In this document: positions 45,338-55,175 of the stretch, piece after piece | How the letters are laid out: each line of letters begins with the position of its first letter | Numbering within the stretch: position 1 is the first letter of the stretch | Source of the DNA: an uncultured Candidatus Cenarchaeum sp. | Lineage (GTDB): Archaea; Thermoproteota; Nitrososphaeria; Nitrososphaerales; Nitrosopumilaceae | NCBI GenBank assembly: GCA_958295735.1 | Contig: OY282369.1 | Span: forward strand, 1,100,161 to 1,164,160 | Reading direction: 5' to 3' | DNA length: 64,000 nucleotides | Program-made: the position numbers and the translations under genes | Notes under the pieces: generated by a model | The model's input: the letters and a program-made list of their open reading frames with translations, nothing else | What the model was told of the DNA's origin: nothing | Databases searched by the model: none

Positions 45338-46913
45338 ATGAACTTGCCTCCCCCGCCGCCCGGGGCGGGGCGGGGCCTGCTCCGGGAGTCCTGCCGCGGG
45401 ATGCGCGGCATGCAGCCGCCCGCCGCCGCGCGGCCCGCCTGCGAGACCCGCGGCGCCGCGCCGGGATCCGGGCGGCTGGCCCGGCCGGGGCGCCCCGTTG
45501 CCGTGATGCGCGGCGCGGCAGCGGGGGCGGCGCCTCCCGGTCCTGGAGGATGCCCGGCGGGGCGCGGGGCTCCGGGGCGCGGGGCTCCGGGGCGCGGGGC
45601 TCCGGGGCGCGGGGCTCCGGGGCGCGGGGCTCCGGGGCGCGGCGGCCGCGCTACTACGGGGCGCGCGGAAACGGCGAACCTCGATGCCCTCAGCGGGTTC
45701 GAGTTCGAGCGGCTGTGCGGGGAGATACTCGACAGATCCGGAATGGGCAGGGTCGAGCAGAAGGGCGGCGTGGCCGACGGCGGCCTGGACCTGATCGTGC
45801 ACGGGCGGGACGGGAGGACCGGAGTCGAGTGCAAGCACCAGCCGAACGCGTCCGTGGGGAGGCCCGTAGTGCAAAAGCTCCACTCCGCGCTGATAACCCA
45901 CGGGCTGGCCGGCGGGATGGTGATCACGACGGGAAGGTACACCGCGGAGGCGCGGGAGTGCGCGAGGGAGATCTCGCGGGAGATTCCCATCGAGCTGCTG
46001 GACATGGGCCGGCTGGCAGGAATGGCGCAAAGGGCGGGAATCAGGCTCGAGGCGTGGAAGGGGGATCCCGCCGCCCTGTGCCTTCCGGCGGCCGACGCGG
46101 CGGGGCTCCGGGCCATGCTCACCGAGCTGCTGGCCCCCGTCGAAAGCCACCCCGCGCCTGCCGGCGGAACTGCTGGAGATGACCCTGGCCGGCCTCCGGC
46201 TGGAGGCCCACTACGTGGTCACGGCGGACGTCGACCAGGATTTTGGCGCCGGCGCGGGGCCGATGCACTCCGTCCACGAGCACGGCGTGCGCGACGTAAT
46301 CAGCGCGATGGACGGCTCCGCGATGGATCCCGCGCGGGCATCGTTCCTGCTGAAGGGCTCGCGGCTGATCGAGCCGTCGCGGATCCCGGCCGTCGCGTGC
46401 CCCGTGGTCAGGGAGAGGTCCCCGGTGGACAGGGCGTCGGCCAAGCGGATCGCCACGGAGCGGCTGATCCGAAAGCACTCGCCCGCGGCGCCGCGCGCCG
46501 GGCAGGACGGGGCGCCGCGCAAGATGGCCTGCAAGATAGGGCCCAGGAGCGTCCGGATCACGGACATCAGGAAGGTGCTGCTGCCCAAGTACCAGCTGCG
46601 CCTGAAGTTCCTGAAAAGATCGTACGAGTGCACGCTCGTCCAGAACGGAAGCGAGGCCCTGATCACCGAGTCGGACATGTACGAGTGCGGGGCATGCGGC
46701 AAGGACGCGGGCAAGGCCGCCCTGCTGTGCAACTCGTGCGGCGCCATGGCGCACGCCCCGAAGCCTTTCGGCCCGCACAGCCACCGCTGCAAGGACTGCG
46801 GGAAGACCGTATGCGGGAACTGCGCCTTCCGGGCCAAGGGCGCTTTGGTTTTCAAGAAGATGCTGTGCGGGCAGTGCGCCGGCCGCGGGCCCGGGGCCAA
46901 CCGCGCGCAGTAG
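45338..46913 (+). pseudogene. Mrr-like restriction endonuclease with zinc ribbons, frameshifted
   Basis: The first frame carries a restriction-endonuclease (Mrr_cat) domain: LSGFEFERLCGEILDRSGM, DGGLDLIVHGRDG, GVECKHQ (D...E-x-K type site), VVQKLHSA, MVITTGRYTAEAREC. Around the C5 run at 46133-46137 the coding signal moves +1 into the frame containing LRLEAHYVVTADVDQDFG, which ends at 46913 after cysteine pairs CGACGKDAGKAALLCNSCG, CKDCGKTVCGNC and CGQC, likely zinc ribbons for DNA binding. Removing one C from the run would join both halves. Start unclear: ATG 45338 and ATG 45506 are options, and the first ~110 residues are low-complexity. It could be a genuine mutation, a sequencing indel or programmed shifting. 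Confidence 0.7.
45559..45633. repeat. Five 15-bp tandem repeats
   Basis: GGGGCGCGGGGCTCC repeated five times, in frame, encoding a Gly-Ala-Pro-Gly-Arg tract ahead of the nuclease domain. Confidence 0.9.
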
Positions 46914-47336
46914 CCGCGCAGGAGGCCGAAGGCGCGGCGGGCCGCGGGCGCGCCGTCCGGCGGCGCGCGGGCGCGTGGCCGGCCGATCTTCGCCCCGCGA
47001 AAAGGCGCAACCCGGCCGCCGTTGCGCGCACCCGCGGGCCCTACGGCACGGGCAGGGACAGGGCGGGCCGGGAGCCGGAGGTGGAGCTGGAGGCGGCCCG
47101 CCGGCGCGGGGCCGAACGGAAATCCGGGCGCGGCGAGCTTGCCCGCGCGTACGACTCCGCCGGGAGGCCGCTTCGAGACGGCCAGAAAGATGCCCCGCGA
47201 CAACGCCGACTCGCCTCGGGGGACGCGCCCCAGCGGGGGTAATGAACAATTCGCCATCTGGTCGACACAAGCTCACACAACAGGGTAAACCTCCCCCGCG
47301 CGATATTATGGCATACCGAACTCGGCCGAGCGGAAT
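46914..47336. other. Intergenic, nothing convincing
   Basis: GC-rich up to about 47230, then a more balanced stretch with an ATATTATGG box near 47303. Codon patterns are unconvincing in all frames and no element ends are recognised. Confidence 0.35.
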
Positions 47337-47830
47337 ATGGCCATACTCCCGAACGAGAACGAGCGGCTAAGGGCGATGGCGGAGGGCGAAGTGGTGCTCC
47401 GGGCGTCGCCCACCACCACAGCCAGGCTCGCGCGGAATGATCGCAGGCTCATGCACACACTCGAGACGCCGGACGACATCCTGACAGACGACAAGCGCCC
47501 AAAGCCCCGCACCGGACGGACGCGGAAGCAGTTCAACTGCCTGCCGCCTTTGTTCATCAGGGGGATCGAGCGCGGGAAGAAGACCCGCTGTTCGGGGACG
47601 GCGGCCCGGGCGCGTCGGATCCCGGCAACAGGCGCAAGCTTGAGCGCAGGCACGCCCTGCTCCCCACACTCACGCACTGCAAGACCGGCGCGACGCGGGG
47701 GCATCTGGCGGCGAGGGAGCACGGTCTGGCAGTGCCTCCGCCTCGCCGTGCGGCATTCTGCACGGCATGCCCGGCCGCGCCCCGTCGTGATCCTCGTGCC
47801 GCCGTGGATGCGCATCGTGGCCGCGAACGC
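47337..47830 (+). pseudogene. Probable IS5-like transposase N-terminal relic
   Basis: The plus frame from ATG 47337 (MAILPNENERLRAMAE...GRTRKQFNCLPPLFIRGIERGKKTR), then a shifted frame (RRKLERRHALLPTLTHCKTGATRGHLAAREHGL), resembles the N-terminal HTH region of IS5-like transposases (..LL.TL.Y.RTG.TQ..LA..FG.S..). No catalytic residues remain. Weak call. Confidence 0.4.
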
Positions 47831-47957
47831 CTCGGCTGCCCCCTCTTTCGCACACGAACGCCAGCGCTGCGACCGGCGCGTGCAAGGTGTTCAATGCGCT
47901 TCTGGCGACAAGCGATCAGCTCTCCGGTTCGCCGTTGTCGTGGCGCATGCCGGCTGA
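47670..47957 (-). pseudogene. ISH3-like transposase N-terminal relic
   Basis: Minus-strand fragments RHDNGEPES, LVARSALNTLHAPVAAL and AFVCERG match the N-terminus of the copies at 56417 and 13107 (FRDNGGP, FN.L.ALIAALPI, LVFMCEKGAS), with a deletion and frameshifts. It abuts the 3' end of the CRISPR-Cas operon. Confidence 0.55.
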
Positions 47958-48026
47958 TCGAAGCGCCGGCTATGTTGGTTTACCCCATTTCCGCCAGCTG
48001 ACGAAGTCACCATGGCCGTTTACGCA

Positions 48027-50231
48027 TCAACGGTGATCTTTCATCTTGACAAAACGTTCCAATGAGCGTTTTATTTCGTGCGGCTGGATCGGAATTAGCA
48101 TGGATGCTAGAAGTCTTTGCGCTTCAACAGGAGCATGGCCGTAATATGAGTCGCGCATAGGATTATCAATATCATAGCCCGCCGCTCGCAAGCGCTGGCG
48201 GGCAGTATCACACGCCTTTTCTACCTGTCCGGCCTTTAGGGTACTGATTATGCTCGGCTTGAACACAACGGGTTTTATCCCGCACGCACTGGTTTCACTG
48301 TAGTTTTCCGCCGGCAGGAAGTTTGACTTTATAATTGTGTATGCCGCCGGAAGTGGTTCCGTACAGGTCCAGTCGTATTGTTCGTGTATGATACCGGCAT
48401 CAACCCCGGAATAATCTACGAATGTGAGGGGGATCATTAGATCGCGTATCAGATCACAGTCAAGATGACCTCCCAGGAACAGGCGTATGTCGTTAGTCGT
48501 GGCACATATCTTAGAACTCAACGGCACGTGGTTATTCCCAGCAATGCTTCCATCAACGTGTCGTCTATGCAATATGGCCATCATGTCGTTGATTAAATCA
48601 CCCCGGCCTATTGCCGCTCTGCGTTCATCGCGCCATCGGGGTCCTGGCCCGCCCTCATTTTTTACATCTTCAACATTTTCGCGCATCAAGCACGATTTGT
48701 TCGGCGCGGACTCAAACGGTTCTTGAATGCTCGCTAGAGCCAGAGCTATTCTAAATTCCGGCGATGACGTTCCTGGCTCGCATTCTTTGATCCACCCGCA
48801 TGAAATCATCTTTATGGGTTCTACGCACTTCAAACTTTTATGCAGCCTTGAACGCCCTATCTGTAGTTCCAGTTTTCCGACGGCGATCAGCACCTTTTGC
48901 AGCGTTTCTTTGTGCGGCCGCGAACAAAAATCAAATATGGCGTCGTCAAGTCTGTCCAAGCGGCCAACTACTGACGGTGGCAGTTTTCTTCTTAGACGAA
49001 TGTCTGCAATCCACCCGTACAAATCCAGCAACAACTCGGTGCGTTGATCATTGGTCACAAAAATTTTACCAACATGGCATGAAAAATGATCCTTTCCGCG
49101 CCTCTTTAAGATGCTAAATCTCTGAAATGCCGACACGCCGATCTCGCGTCCAAGGTTTAAGACCGCGATCCCGAACTCAACTCCGTTGTTTGGCGTTGTG
49201 CTGCCCATTTCCGCCAGTCCGTTACGGAACAACATCCTGACATCGTGTATTGTGGCAGGATTGTCCCATATGGGAAGCCAGACTTCGTCGTTTAACTCTT
49301 TCTTGCCATTGAGCACAGCTTCCGTACCGCTTGCGGTGCTGTATCCGCCCCACGACGCTTCTACACTGAATGGAAACGCCGCTTTGCCCCCGCGTTTCGT
49401 GCTTCTTTTTGAAACACTTCCCGCCATCAACGTGATTCCTTCCATAGCCAGCATGAGATCCCACGGCTTGGTTCTCACGAATTTTTCTCCCGACGCACTG
49501 GACGATTGATCTTGGTATGCTCCAGGATGTAGGTGTCCGACGCTCTCAATTTTTGTATCGTAAGCAAACTCCTCTCCGAACAGCGCATCTCTCATCATTT
49601 TCTTTCTTACTTCGCGCTCTGTTGTGGAAACACATTCAACGACAGCACGCATGTAATTGTTTGAGCATTCAAATTTGCCGTCGTTTCCACCACTCACCAG
49701 GATTGGCGCCATCTCCAGCGTTGATGAATCACTCCGTGCCATAACCGCCGAATCAATCCAGTGAATCACCTCGTCTGGAAGTGAGTTGTGTAGTTCCACA
49801 ACCAGCATCCTTTTTATTGACACGCCGTTCCTTTCTCCCTTCAATTCTTCTGCGCGCATGCTTGGGTCTTGTGAACCGAATATTTCGTTCAGTTTGTCTT
49901 CCGACTGTTTTATCACTTGGCGATATTTTTCCAATCGGGGCTCGGTTGTATTTTTAATTTTTTGTAAGTTGCCCCTGCCCGTGTTGTAGAATCCGCTACC
50001 GCGATTCCAAGGGGACACAATCGGCGTGGGCGTGTATGAGTCTGCAAAAAAATCCACCAATGATTCCTCACCAACAACATCCGAATTAATCACAAACCGC
50101 TTATCGATCCACATTCCCGTTGCATCAGCGTCAACTTGCTCGTTCAGAATTTTTAGTATGCCCAGCGCTTTCAAGTAGTGAATCATGGAATTTTCTGATG
50201 TCCCATCAAGTCTGATGGAATCTGCCGTCAT
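48027..50231 (-). CDS. csx17: Csx17 / Cas8u2, large subunit of type I-G Cascade
   Basis: 734 aa. The N-terminal IRLDGTSENSMIHYLKALGILKIL..., WIDKRF, LVDFFADSYTPTPIVSPWNRGSGFY is the conserved start of Csx17 (the LDGC..PL..YLKALG and P.VAPWNGGSGF patterns). Large subunits of type I complexes recognise the PAM and stabilise the R-loop. ATG 50231 overlaps the cas3 stop (ATGA), so it is translationally coupled; a longer frame to 50345 lies inside cas3 and is not used. Last gene of the four-gene operon. AT-rich compared with the flanks. Confidence 0.88.
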   Translation of the reverse strand: MTADSIRLDGTSENSMIHYLKALGILKILNEQVDADATGMWIDKRFVINSDVVGEESLVDFFADSYTPTPIVSPWNRGSGFYNTGRGNLQKIKNTTEPRLEKYRQVIKQSEDKLNEIFGSQDPSMRAEELKGERNGVSIKRMLVVELHNSLPDEVIHWIDSAVMARSDSSTLEMAPILVSGGNDGKFECSNNYMRAVVECVSTTEREVRKKMMRDALFGEEFAYDTKIESVGHLHPGAYQDQSSSASGEKFVRTKPWDLMLAMEGITLMAGSVSKRSTKRGGKAAFPFSVEASWGGYSTASGTEAVLNGKKELNDEVWLPIWDNPATIHDVRMLFRNGLAEMGSTTPNNGVEFGIAVLNLGREIGVSAFQRFSILKRRGKDHFSCHVGKIFVTNDQRTELLLDLYGWIADIRLRRKLPPSVVGRLDRLDDAIFDFCSRPHKETLQKVLIAVGKLELQIGRSRLHKSLKCVEPIKMISCGWIKECEPGTSSPEFRIALALASIQEPFESAPNKSCLMRENVEDVKNEGGPGPRWRDERRAAIGRGDLINDMMAILHRRHVDGSIAGNNHVPLSSKICATTNDIRLFLGGHLDCDLIRDLMIPLTFVDYSGVDAGIIHEQYDWTCTEPLPAAYTIIKSNFLPAENYSETSACGIKPVVFKPSIISTLKAGQVEKACDTARQRLRAAGYDIDNPMRDSYYGHAPVEAQRLLASMLIPIQPHEIKRSLERFVKMKDHR

Positions 50232-52741
50232 CGTCTGTTCTCCAGCTCGCTTGCCGTCGAATCGGCTGCGCGCAGTACAGATTCCATGTATGCTAGCCGA
50301 AACGGTCCGTAAGATTGCAACAGCCCGTGACTGATTTCTCCCCACGATTTTACAACATGCCTATTAGTGCCTGTACCGGTTTGCTTGATCCGTCCCAAAC
50401 GCGCAATGCTTCCGTTCACGGCAAATTTATCGTTGTTGCCAAACCACCCGTCTGCCATTCCTTCAGTTTTGAGAAATTCGCCGCCATGGCGCAAAAAGTT
50501 GTCAAATTGATCATCACGCTTGAGGGGCAAGCCTGCCACACAATCACCAACATTTGGCCGCCTCCCCATTCTGTATGCTCTTGGGCTGTTTCTAATTTGC
50601 ATGCGAACTTTACCGTGGTGTGACATGATCAGGTAGGCCGTAAGATGATGCATGTTTTCACGCTCGTTTTTTGCGTACGTGAGATAAGCTATCGCACTAA
50701 ACGCCTCGTGTCGGAAGTCTGGTCTGCCGTAGTTCAATCCCCCACTTCCGCCGCTTTTGGCCAGCAAAATCGGGCTCTTGTTCTCGTCGGTTTCGCTCAT
50801 GTTGGGGGTTGCCTTCCTCACGGCTTTTTGGAATATGTCGTGGGCCTTGCCACTGTCGTGTAGAATGGCTGCCGTCTTGAGGCATTCGCATTCGTCGCGT
50901 TTTAAACGCCCTTCCCCCTCTAAAATTGCCACCAATTCTTCATACACATGTACTGTGTGGTCGATCAATGTCACCGGTTTTGAGCCGCTGCGCTGTGCGG
51001 CCGAATTTGGCCCCTCTATGATCTCCGGAACACGCTCGATGGAATCTGGTTGCCAGCCAACAGTCGGCGTATAGCCCCCACAGTCACAATGCACTAAGAT
51101 CGTCTGTCCGGGTACCACATCGTTTTTGTGCACGCAACTCCATGTTTTCTTCCAACCGTCGCGCCTGTATAATTTTCTGTTAGCTCCGCTCGCAAATTTA
51201 CGTAGGCTCGGTAGGGAAACAGCGCATGTTGCATTGGACGGCCTTATGTGATCTGGCGGTTCGTCGCCCGCCCATGATCTCCACAACACTTGCACATCTG
51301 TCGCATCTTCTGCGTTACGAACATATCTTGCTATATCCGTATGTCCCCCATACAGGTCTGCTGTTGTGTCAAACAAATCGTACATGTATGGAATTCTTAT
51401 GACGTCCTCGAAAAATTTTCTTGTCAATGGAATGTGTTGGAGGTTGGTTGGCTGCACTGATCCGTTAGCCAATTTGTTTATGTTGCGCAGTGACTCATCT
51501 ATGTCGTCCCCGCGGTACGGTGGGCTGTTGTCGCTTCGTTCTGGTTTTATCACCCAAACCGCGGCGTTCTCGTCTCCACCTTTGCGATTGCAGCGCCCAA
51601 AACGTTGAACCATGCTCGACCACGGGGCCACTTCAGTGATCAAAGTTTGCGAGGTGATATCCATTCCCGCCTCTACCACTTGCGTAGATATCAACACGCG
51701 GCCATTTTCTGCATGCCTCTCTTTGATCTTATCCAATATGCTTTCTTTGTCCTTGTGTCTGAACCGCGAATGTAATAGGATGATCTCCGGAACAACATCG
51801 TCGTTTTTCGTTATGCGGCGCAAGGAACCGTATAACTCCCTCGCACGATCGACCGTATTTAGTATCACAATAGTCATGCTGCCTTTCACGTGCCTGCCGT
51901 AGATTTTTTTCGAGGAACTGTCATCGTACGCAACATCGGTGCTGACAACGCCGTCTAGGATGCGAAGGGTTTTGGGAGCGTTTATGATCTGCGCGATTCC
52001 GTACTTTCTGTCCAAGTCAGATTCGCCCAATTCGTACGGTTCTTGATCTTTGATCACCCCATACTTTTCGCCATCTACGGTGTGCAACCACTTGCTATCG
52101 AGAGTGGCCGACATCCAGACCGTTTTGTGCGGGCCATAAGTGTGAAACTTGTTCCTAAATGCTTCCAGTTGTACCGATGTTGGCAGTCCCACCCCCATAA
52201 TCTGTATTTCGTCCATGATCCAGAAGCAGTCGTTGTTTAGAATGCCGAATTCGGTAGGCCACATTTTGGGCTCCAGGGCGTAGCCGCGGTTTAATGCTCT
52301 CGAAAGAAGCATGTCTTGCGTGCCGACAATGATTGCATCTTGGTGCGGCCGCGTCCTGTACTTCTCATATTGCAAACTTCCCATCATCGTTATTACTGAG
52401 ATATTCAGTTTCAGGTTGCTTACAAACCGTCTGGCGCGTTCAGCGGTTTGGATTACGAGCGACCGCATTGGAAGGCAGTATACGAGCCGACGGGGCGTTG
52501 CGGCTCTGATGCTTTGCTTGGGACCAAACCTGCGCCACAGCCACAATGATATGATGGCGGCCTCGGTCTTGCCGGTACCCGTCGGCAGCTTTAGCATGTT
52601 TGGCATGTCGCCTTCTGCCAATTTCTCCTGGTATGGGTAGGGCAGGTAGCCGCCGTGCCTTCCTTCTTGAGCTGTCGCAGCTTTGAAGAATTTGGGAAAA
52701 GTGGAGTATTCGGCGCAGAGTGCCGGTTCTAAATCACTCAT
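50228..52741 (-). CDS. cas3: Cas3 helicase-nuclease, type I-G arrangement
   Basis: 837 aa. N-terminal superfamily 2 helicase: Walker A LKLPTGTGKTEA (residues 51-62), DEIQ (177-180), SATL, and motif VI QRFGRCNRKG. The HD nuclease domain is C-terminal, as in I-G/I-U systems: ILHDSGKAH (His 628, Asp 629), SHHGK (His 708, 709), and RAADS (Asp 827). It unwinds and degrades DNA bound by Cascade. Its ATG overlaps the csb2 stop (ATGA) and its stop overlaps the csx17 start, so the operon is tightly coupled. All catalytic motifs appear intact. Confidence 0.93.
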   Translation of the reverse strand: MSDLEPALCAEYSTFPKFFKAATAQEGRHGGYLPYPYQEKLAEGDMPNMLKLPTGTGKTEAAIISLWLWRRFGPKQSIRAATPRRLVYCLPMRSLVIQTAERARRFVSNLKLNISVITMMGSLQYEKYRTRPHQDAIIVGTQDMLLSRALNRGYALEPKMWPTEFGILNNDCFWIMDEIQIMGVGLPTSVQLEAFRNKFHTYGPHKTVWMSATLDSKWLHTVDGEKYGVIKDQEPYELGESDLDRKYGIAQIINAPKTLRILDGVVSTDVAYDDSSSKKIYGRHVKGSMTIVILNTVDRARELYGSLRRITKNDDVVPEIILLHSRFRHKDKESILDKIKERHAENGRVLISTQVVEAGMDITSQTLITEVAPWSSMVQRFGRCNRKGGDENAAVWVIKPERSDNSPPYRGDDIDESLRNINKLANGSVQPTNLQHIPLTRKFFEDVIRIPYMYDLFDTTADLYGGHTDIARYVRNAEDATDVQVLWRSWAGDEPPDHIRPSNATCAVSLPSLRKFASGANRKLYRRDGWKKTWSCVHKNDVVPGQTILVHCDCGGYTPTVGWQPDSIERVPEIIEGPNSAAQRSGSKPVTLIDHTVHVYEELVAILEGEGRLKRDECECLKTAAILHDSGKAHDIFQKAVRKATPNMSETDENKSPILLAKSGGSGGLNYGRPDFRHEAFSAIAYLTYAKNERENMHHLTAYLIMSHHGKVRMQIRNSPRAYRMGRRPNVGDCVAGLPLKRDDQFDNFLRHGGEFLKTEGMADGWFGNNDKFAVNGSIARLGRIKQTGTGTNRHVVKSWGEISHGLLQSYGPFRLAYMESVLRAADSTASELENRR

Positions 52742-54156
52742 TCCCCCGGCACCTCGTCTTCAGTAGGCACAAACAAGCCAAGACCAAAGTGCGCGCCGTG
52801 CCCGAGGCAGAGCGGACCTTGCAGAACATTCTCGAACAGTATTGTTACCATGAATGCGTTGCGGCTCAAATGGCTTCGCGCATCGGTTCGTCGACAATAT
52901 TTGTGCGCCCTGAATTTGCCCACAACCCCACCCGGTATTGGGCAAATGGCGACGGGTTCTGGCATGTTGCGTTTCCGGACTTCCGCCCTTATGTGCCGCA
53001 CCGCGTTTTCTCCAGCGCTGAGGTTTTTTCGATCGAACCTATTTCCCACGTACGGTGTTATCGTTTTCCATTTTTTTGATCGCTTTAAGAACGATGTGTC
53101 GAAGTTTGCGCTGTCCCCGTGCCCAGAAAATACCACTTGCATCCTTTCGCCGCCGTCCCAGACATAATTTACGGATTCCAAGGCGGTGATTTCTTCGGGC
53201 GAAAAGGCTCCGTGCTTGAACACAGTAAGATGGTCGATCCTGCCATCGTTGTCGTCATCAGTTGGTATGTAGAAAGCATGCGTGTGCCCTTCCACGCTGG
53301 CGCCGTCCTTTTCGTGGCCCGACAACGCGGCAGTTTTTCTGCCGTTGGAGATTGTGCCGTACTGACTTATCGCCGCCTTTCTGAACGACTCGCTGACGCG
53401 CACTGATCTTGTGAGCAGCGGCCTTATTCTTCCACCGATCATGAATCTCACGACATTGATACCGTTCGAAGGCCGCGTTCTGCTCACGAGTGTGTGGTCT
53501 GAGCTGTTCGGTGTTTTGTGACGGGCATATAGGATGTTGTGTGATTTTTTGGGGAACATTTGGTTTTTCTCTAGATCGCGTGTGCGTACGGACAAATCCT
53601 GAATCGTCGCTTTTGCATCTGGAACGAGCACCTCTATAACCTCAGCATCTTGATGCGCCGTATTGTTCGTGGCAGATAATGGCACACAGTTGGGCTCCTG
53701 TTCGCTATTTGACGCATCTGCAGTCACTTCGCATAGCGATTCAGCCCTTCCCAAATATTTCATATCTGAAACTATGTTGTTGAGTGTGTCCAACTGTTCG
53801 GTGCTGATTGTGACGGAGTCCCACACGACTGTCAATCTTGCTTCTCGTTCAATGACGACGAATGGATTCAGCATGAGCGCTTTGCTGTCTTTATTGACAA
53901 GCGGGACGTAATGCCTGACATGGGATTTGGATGCCCGAGGGAGATAAAATTTTGGGGGATGGCGGATTAGTTGCTGTAGAACGGGCCACACGACATCGTC
54001 GACTGTTGCGGGGTGATATGTGCGCCATGTGTGTATTATGGCCCTCATTATGCGCCAAGGGGATGGCGGCCAATCAATCTCACCATCGTTGACGTTCGCA
54101 CCCCATTTTTTTGCGTGGTACCTTCCATAAAGGAACCTAACCCTGAGAGTGAGCAT
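52738..54156 (-). CDS. csb2: Csb2, Cas5-Cas6 fusion of type I-G
   Basis: 472 aa (GSU0054 family). Starts MLTLRVRFLYGRYHAKKW, then IDWPPSPWRIMRAIIHTW, the typical Csb2 opening of a RAMP (Cas5-like) fold. The C-terminal half has HTHAFYIPTDDDNDGRIDHLTVF and ends in the glycine-rich LCLGHGAHFGLGLF, the Cas6-like RNA-processing part; the His residues there are the likely catalytic groups. It would cut pre-crRNA and cap the 5' handle. It starts 10 nt after the csb1 stop. Confidence 0.88.
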   Translation of the reverse strand: MLTLRVRFLYGRYHAKKWGANVNDGEIDWPPSPWRIMRAIIHTWRTYHPATVDDVVWPVLQQLIRHPPKFYLPRASKSHVRHYVPLVNKDSKALMLNPFVVIEREARLTVVWDSVTISTEQLDTLNNIVSDMKYLGRAESLCEVTADASNSEQEPNCVPLSATNNTAHQDAEVIEVLVPDAKATIQDLSVRTRDLEKNQMFPKKSHNILYARHKTPNSSDHTLVSRTRPSNGINVVRFMIGGRIRPLLTRSVRVSESFRKAAISQYGTISNGRKTAALSGHEKDGASVEGHTHAFYIPTDDDNDGRIDHLTVFKHGAFSPEEITALESVNYVWDGGERMQVVFSGHGDSANFDTSFLKRSKKWKTITPYVGNRFDRKNLSAGENAVRHIRAEVRKRNMPEPVAICPIPGGVVGKFRAHKYCRRTDARSHLSRNAFMVTILFENVLQGPLCLGHGAHFGLGLFVPTEDEVPGE

Positions 54157-54166
54157 TGTTGGAATC

Positions 54167-55147
54167 CTAGTCTTGCTGCTTTATGTTGCCGCGGTTGTAT
54201 GTGATCGTACGGATCTTCATATCCGCGTCACATCTAGCTATGAGTGTTTCTAGGTCGTCGAGATGCGCTTTATCCTGCAGCTTTGTGCTTGCTCGTACTC
54301 GTTTGACAACCAAATCACACTTGGTCCTGGGCCGAAACGGCTGTTCTATGAAACGGAGTATTTTCCAAAGCGCTAATCGCTTTAGCAGTTCTGTCTCGGC
54401 CGCACCCAGGTTGTAACTCTCCAACAATCCCTCATCCACGCAGAAATAGGCTGTTATTGCTTCCGCCGTGTGTTCTTCTCTGTGGAATGGTATTGTGCCG
54501 ACTCCGGTTCTAGAATCCCCAACGGTTTCTTCGCCGTCCTGTTGCTTGGTAGACACTGTCACGTGATCGTTCTTTACGCCACCCGTCTCTGCCATCACGG
54601 TGTTGCTCGCTTCCAAAAATGCTGTTATGGCCCTGGTGACCCTGATTGTTCCTCCCCCTATGCGTGACATCCACAGTCCGTGCAACAGAGAATTCGCATC
54701 ATGCCCGAATATCTTTTTGTAGGTATTATGCGGCGCCCGCTTGAACTCCTTGTCACATTCTTTGAACACCTCGGCTATGGGCCCGTTTGGTTTTGGGTGG
54801 CCCAGTATGTATGGAGAGGCAATCCTGTGTCCTTCTCGTACGGAGTTTGTCAACGGTTTGCCATTTTCGTCCGCCACTTTGATCATAGAGATGCCTTTCA
54901 ACTCTCCCACAAACTCTGTTTCGTCCGGTGTTAGTGTTGTCTTTTCTAGCCAGTTGGCCATGGCTTGTTCGGAATCAACCAATATGTTGGTGGTGCCATT
55001 CGGCAGTCTAAACTCGCCGATGCCCCTGTTTGGGTATCCGGTGGATTGGAAGCGATTTCCTTGTACGGGCTCTAAATCAGCTTCAACCAGTATTCGGCCG
55101 CGCGGGGCTGTGAGTTTGTCTTCGTCCCACAGTTGTTGCGTTGCCAT
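54167..55147 (-). CDS. csb1: Csb1, Cas7 backbone subunit of type I-G
   Basis: 326 aa (GSU0053 family). ILVEADLEPVQGNRFQSTGYPNRGIGEF is the diagnostic Csb1 motif. Further on are STKLQDKAHLDDLE and a glycine-rich RIGGGTIRVTRAI. Multiple copies of Cas7 coat the crRNA. First gene of the operon. ATG 55147 is 25 nt below TTATATAT; a longer frame from TTG 55159 is less likely. The end of an IS66-like element lies 21 nt upstream of the TATA box, so the operon reads away from it. No cas1, cas2 or cas4 is present. Confidence 0.9.
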   Translation of the reverse strand: MATQQLWDEDKLTAPRGRILVEADLEPVQGNRFQSTGYPNRGIGEFRLPNGTTNILVDSEQAMANWLEKTTLTPDETEFVGELKGISMIKVADENGKPLTNSVREGHRIASPYILGHPKPNGPIAEVFKECDKEFKRAPHNTYKKIFGHDANSLLHGLWMSRIGGGTIRVTRAITAFLEASNTVMAETGGVKNDHVTVSTKQQDGEETVGDSRTGVGTIPFHREEHTAEAITAYFCVDEGLLESYNLGAAETELLKRLALWKILRFIEQPFRPRTKCDLVVKRVRASTKLQDKAHLDDLETLIARCDADMKIRTITYNRGNIKQQD

Positions 55148-55167
55148 GCGTGCGATCAAGCCTAGTC

Positions 55168-55175
55168 ATATATAA
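55168..55175 (-). promoter_or_regulatory. TATA box of the CRISPR-Cas operon
   Basis: TATATATG/TTATATAT on the minus strand, about 25 nt upstream of ATG 55147; the strongest TATA box in the window. Confidence 0.75.

Noticed and set aside
46179-46913. Separate zinc-ribbon gene starting at ATG 46179
   Set aside because: The coding signal continues upstream in that frame (LPAELLE) right to the point where the nuclease frame loses sense, so a frameshifted single gene fits better.
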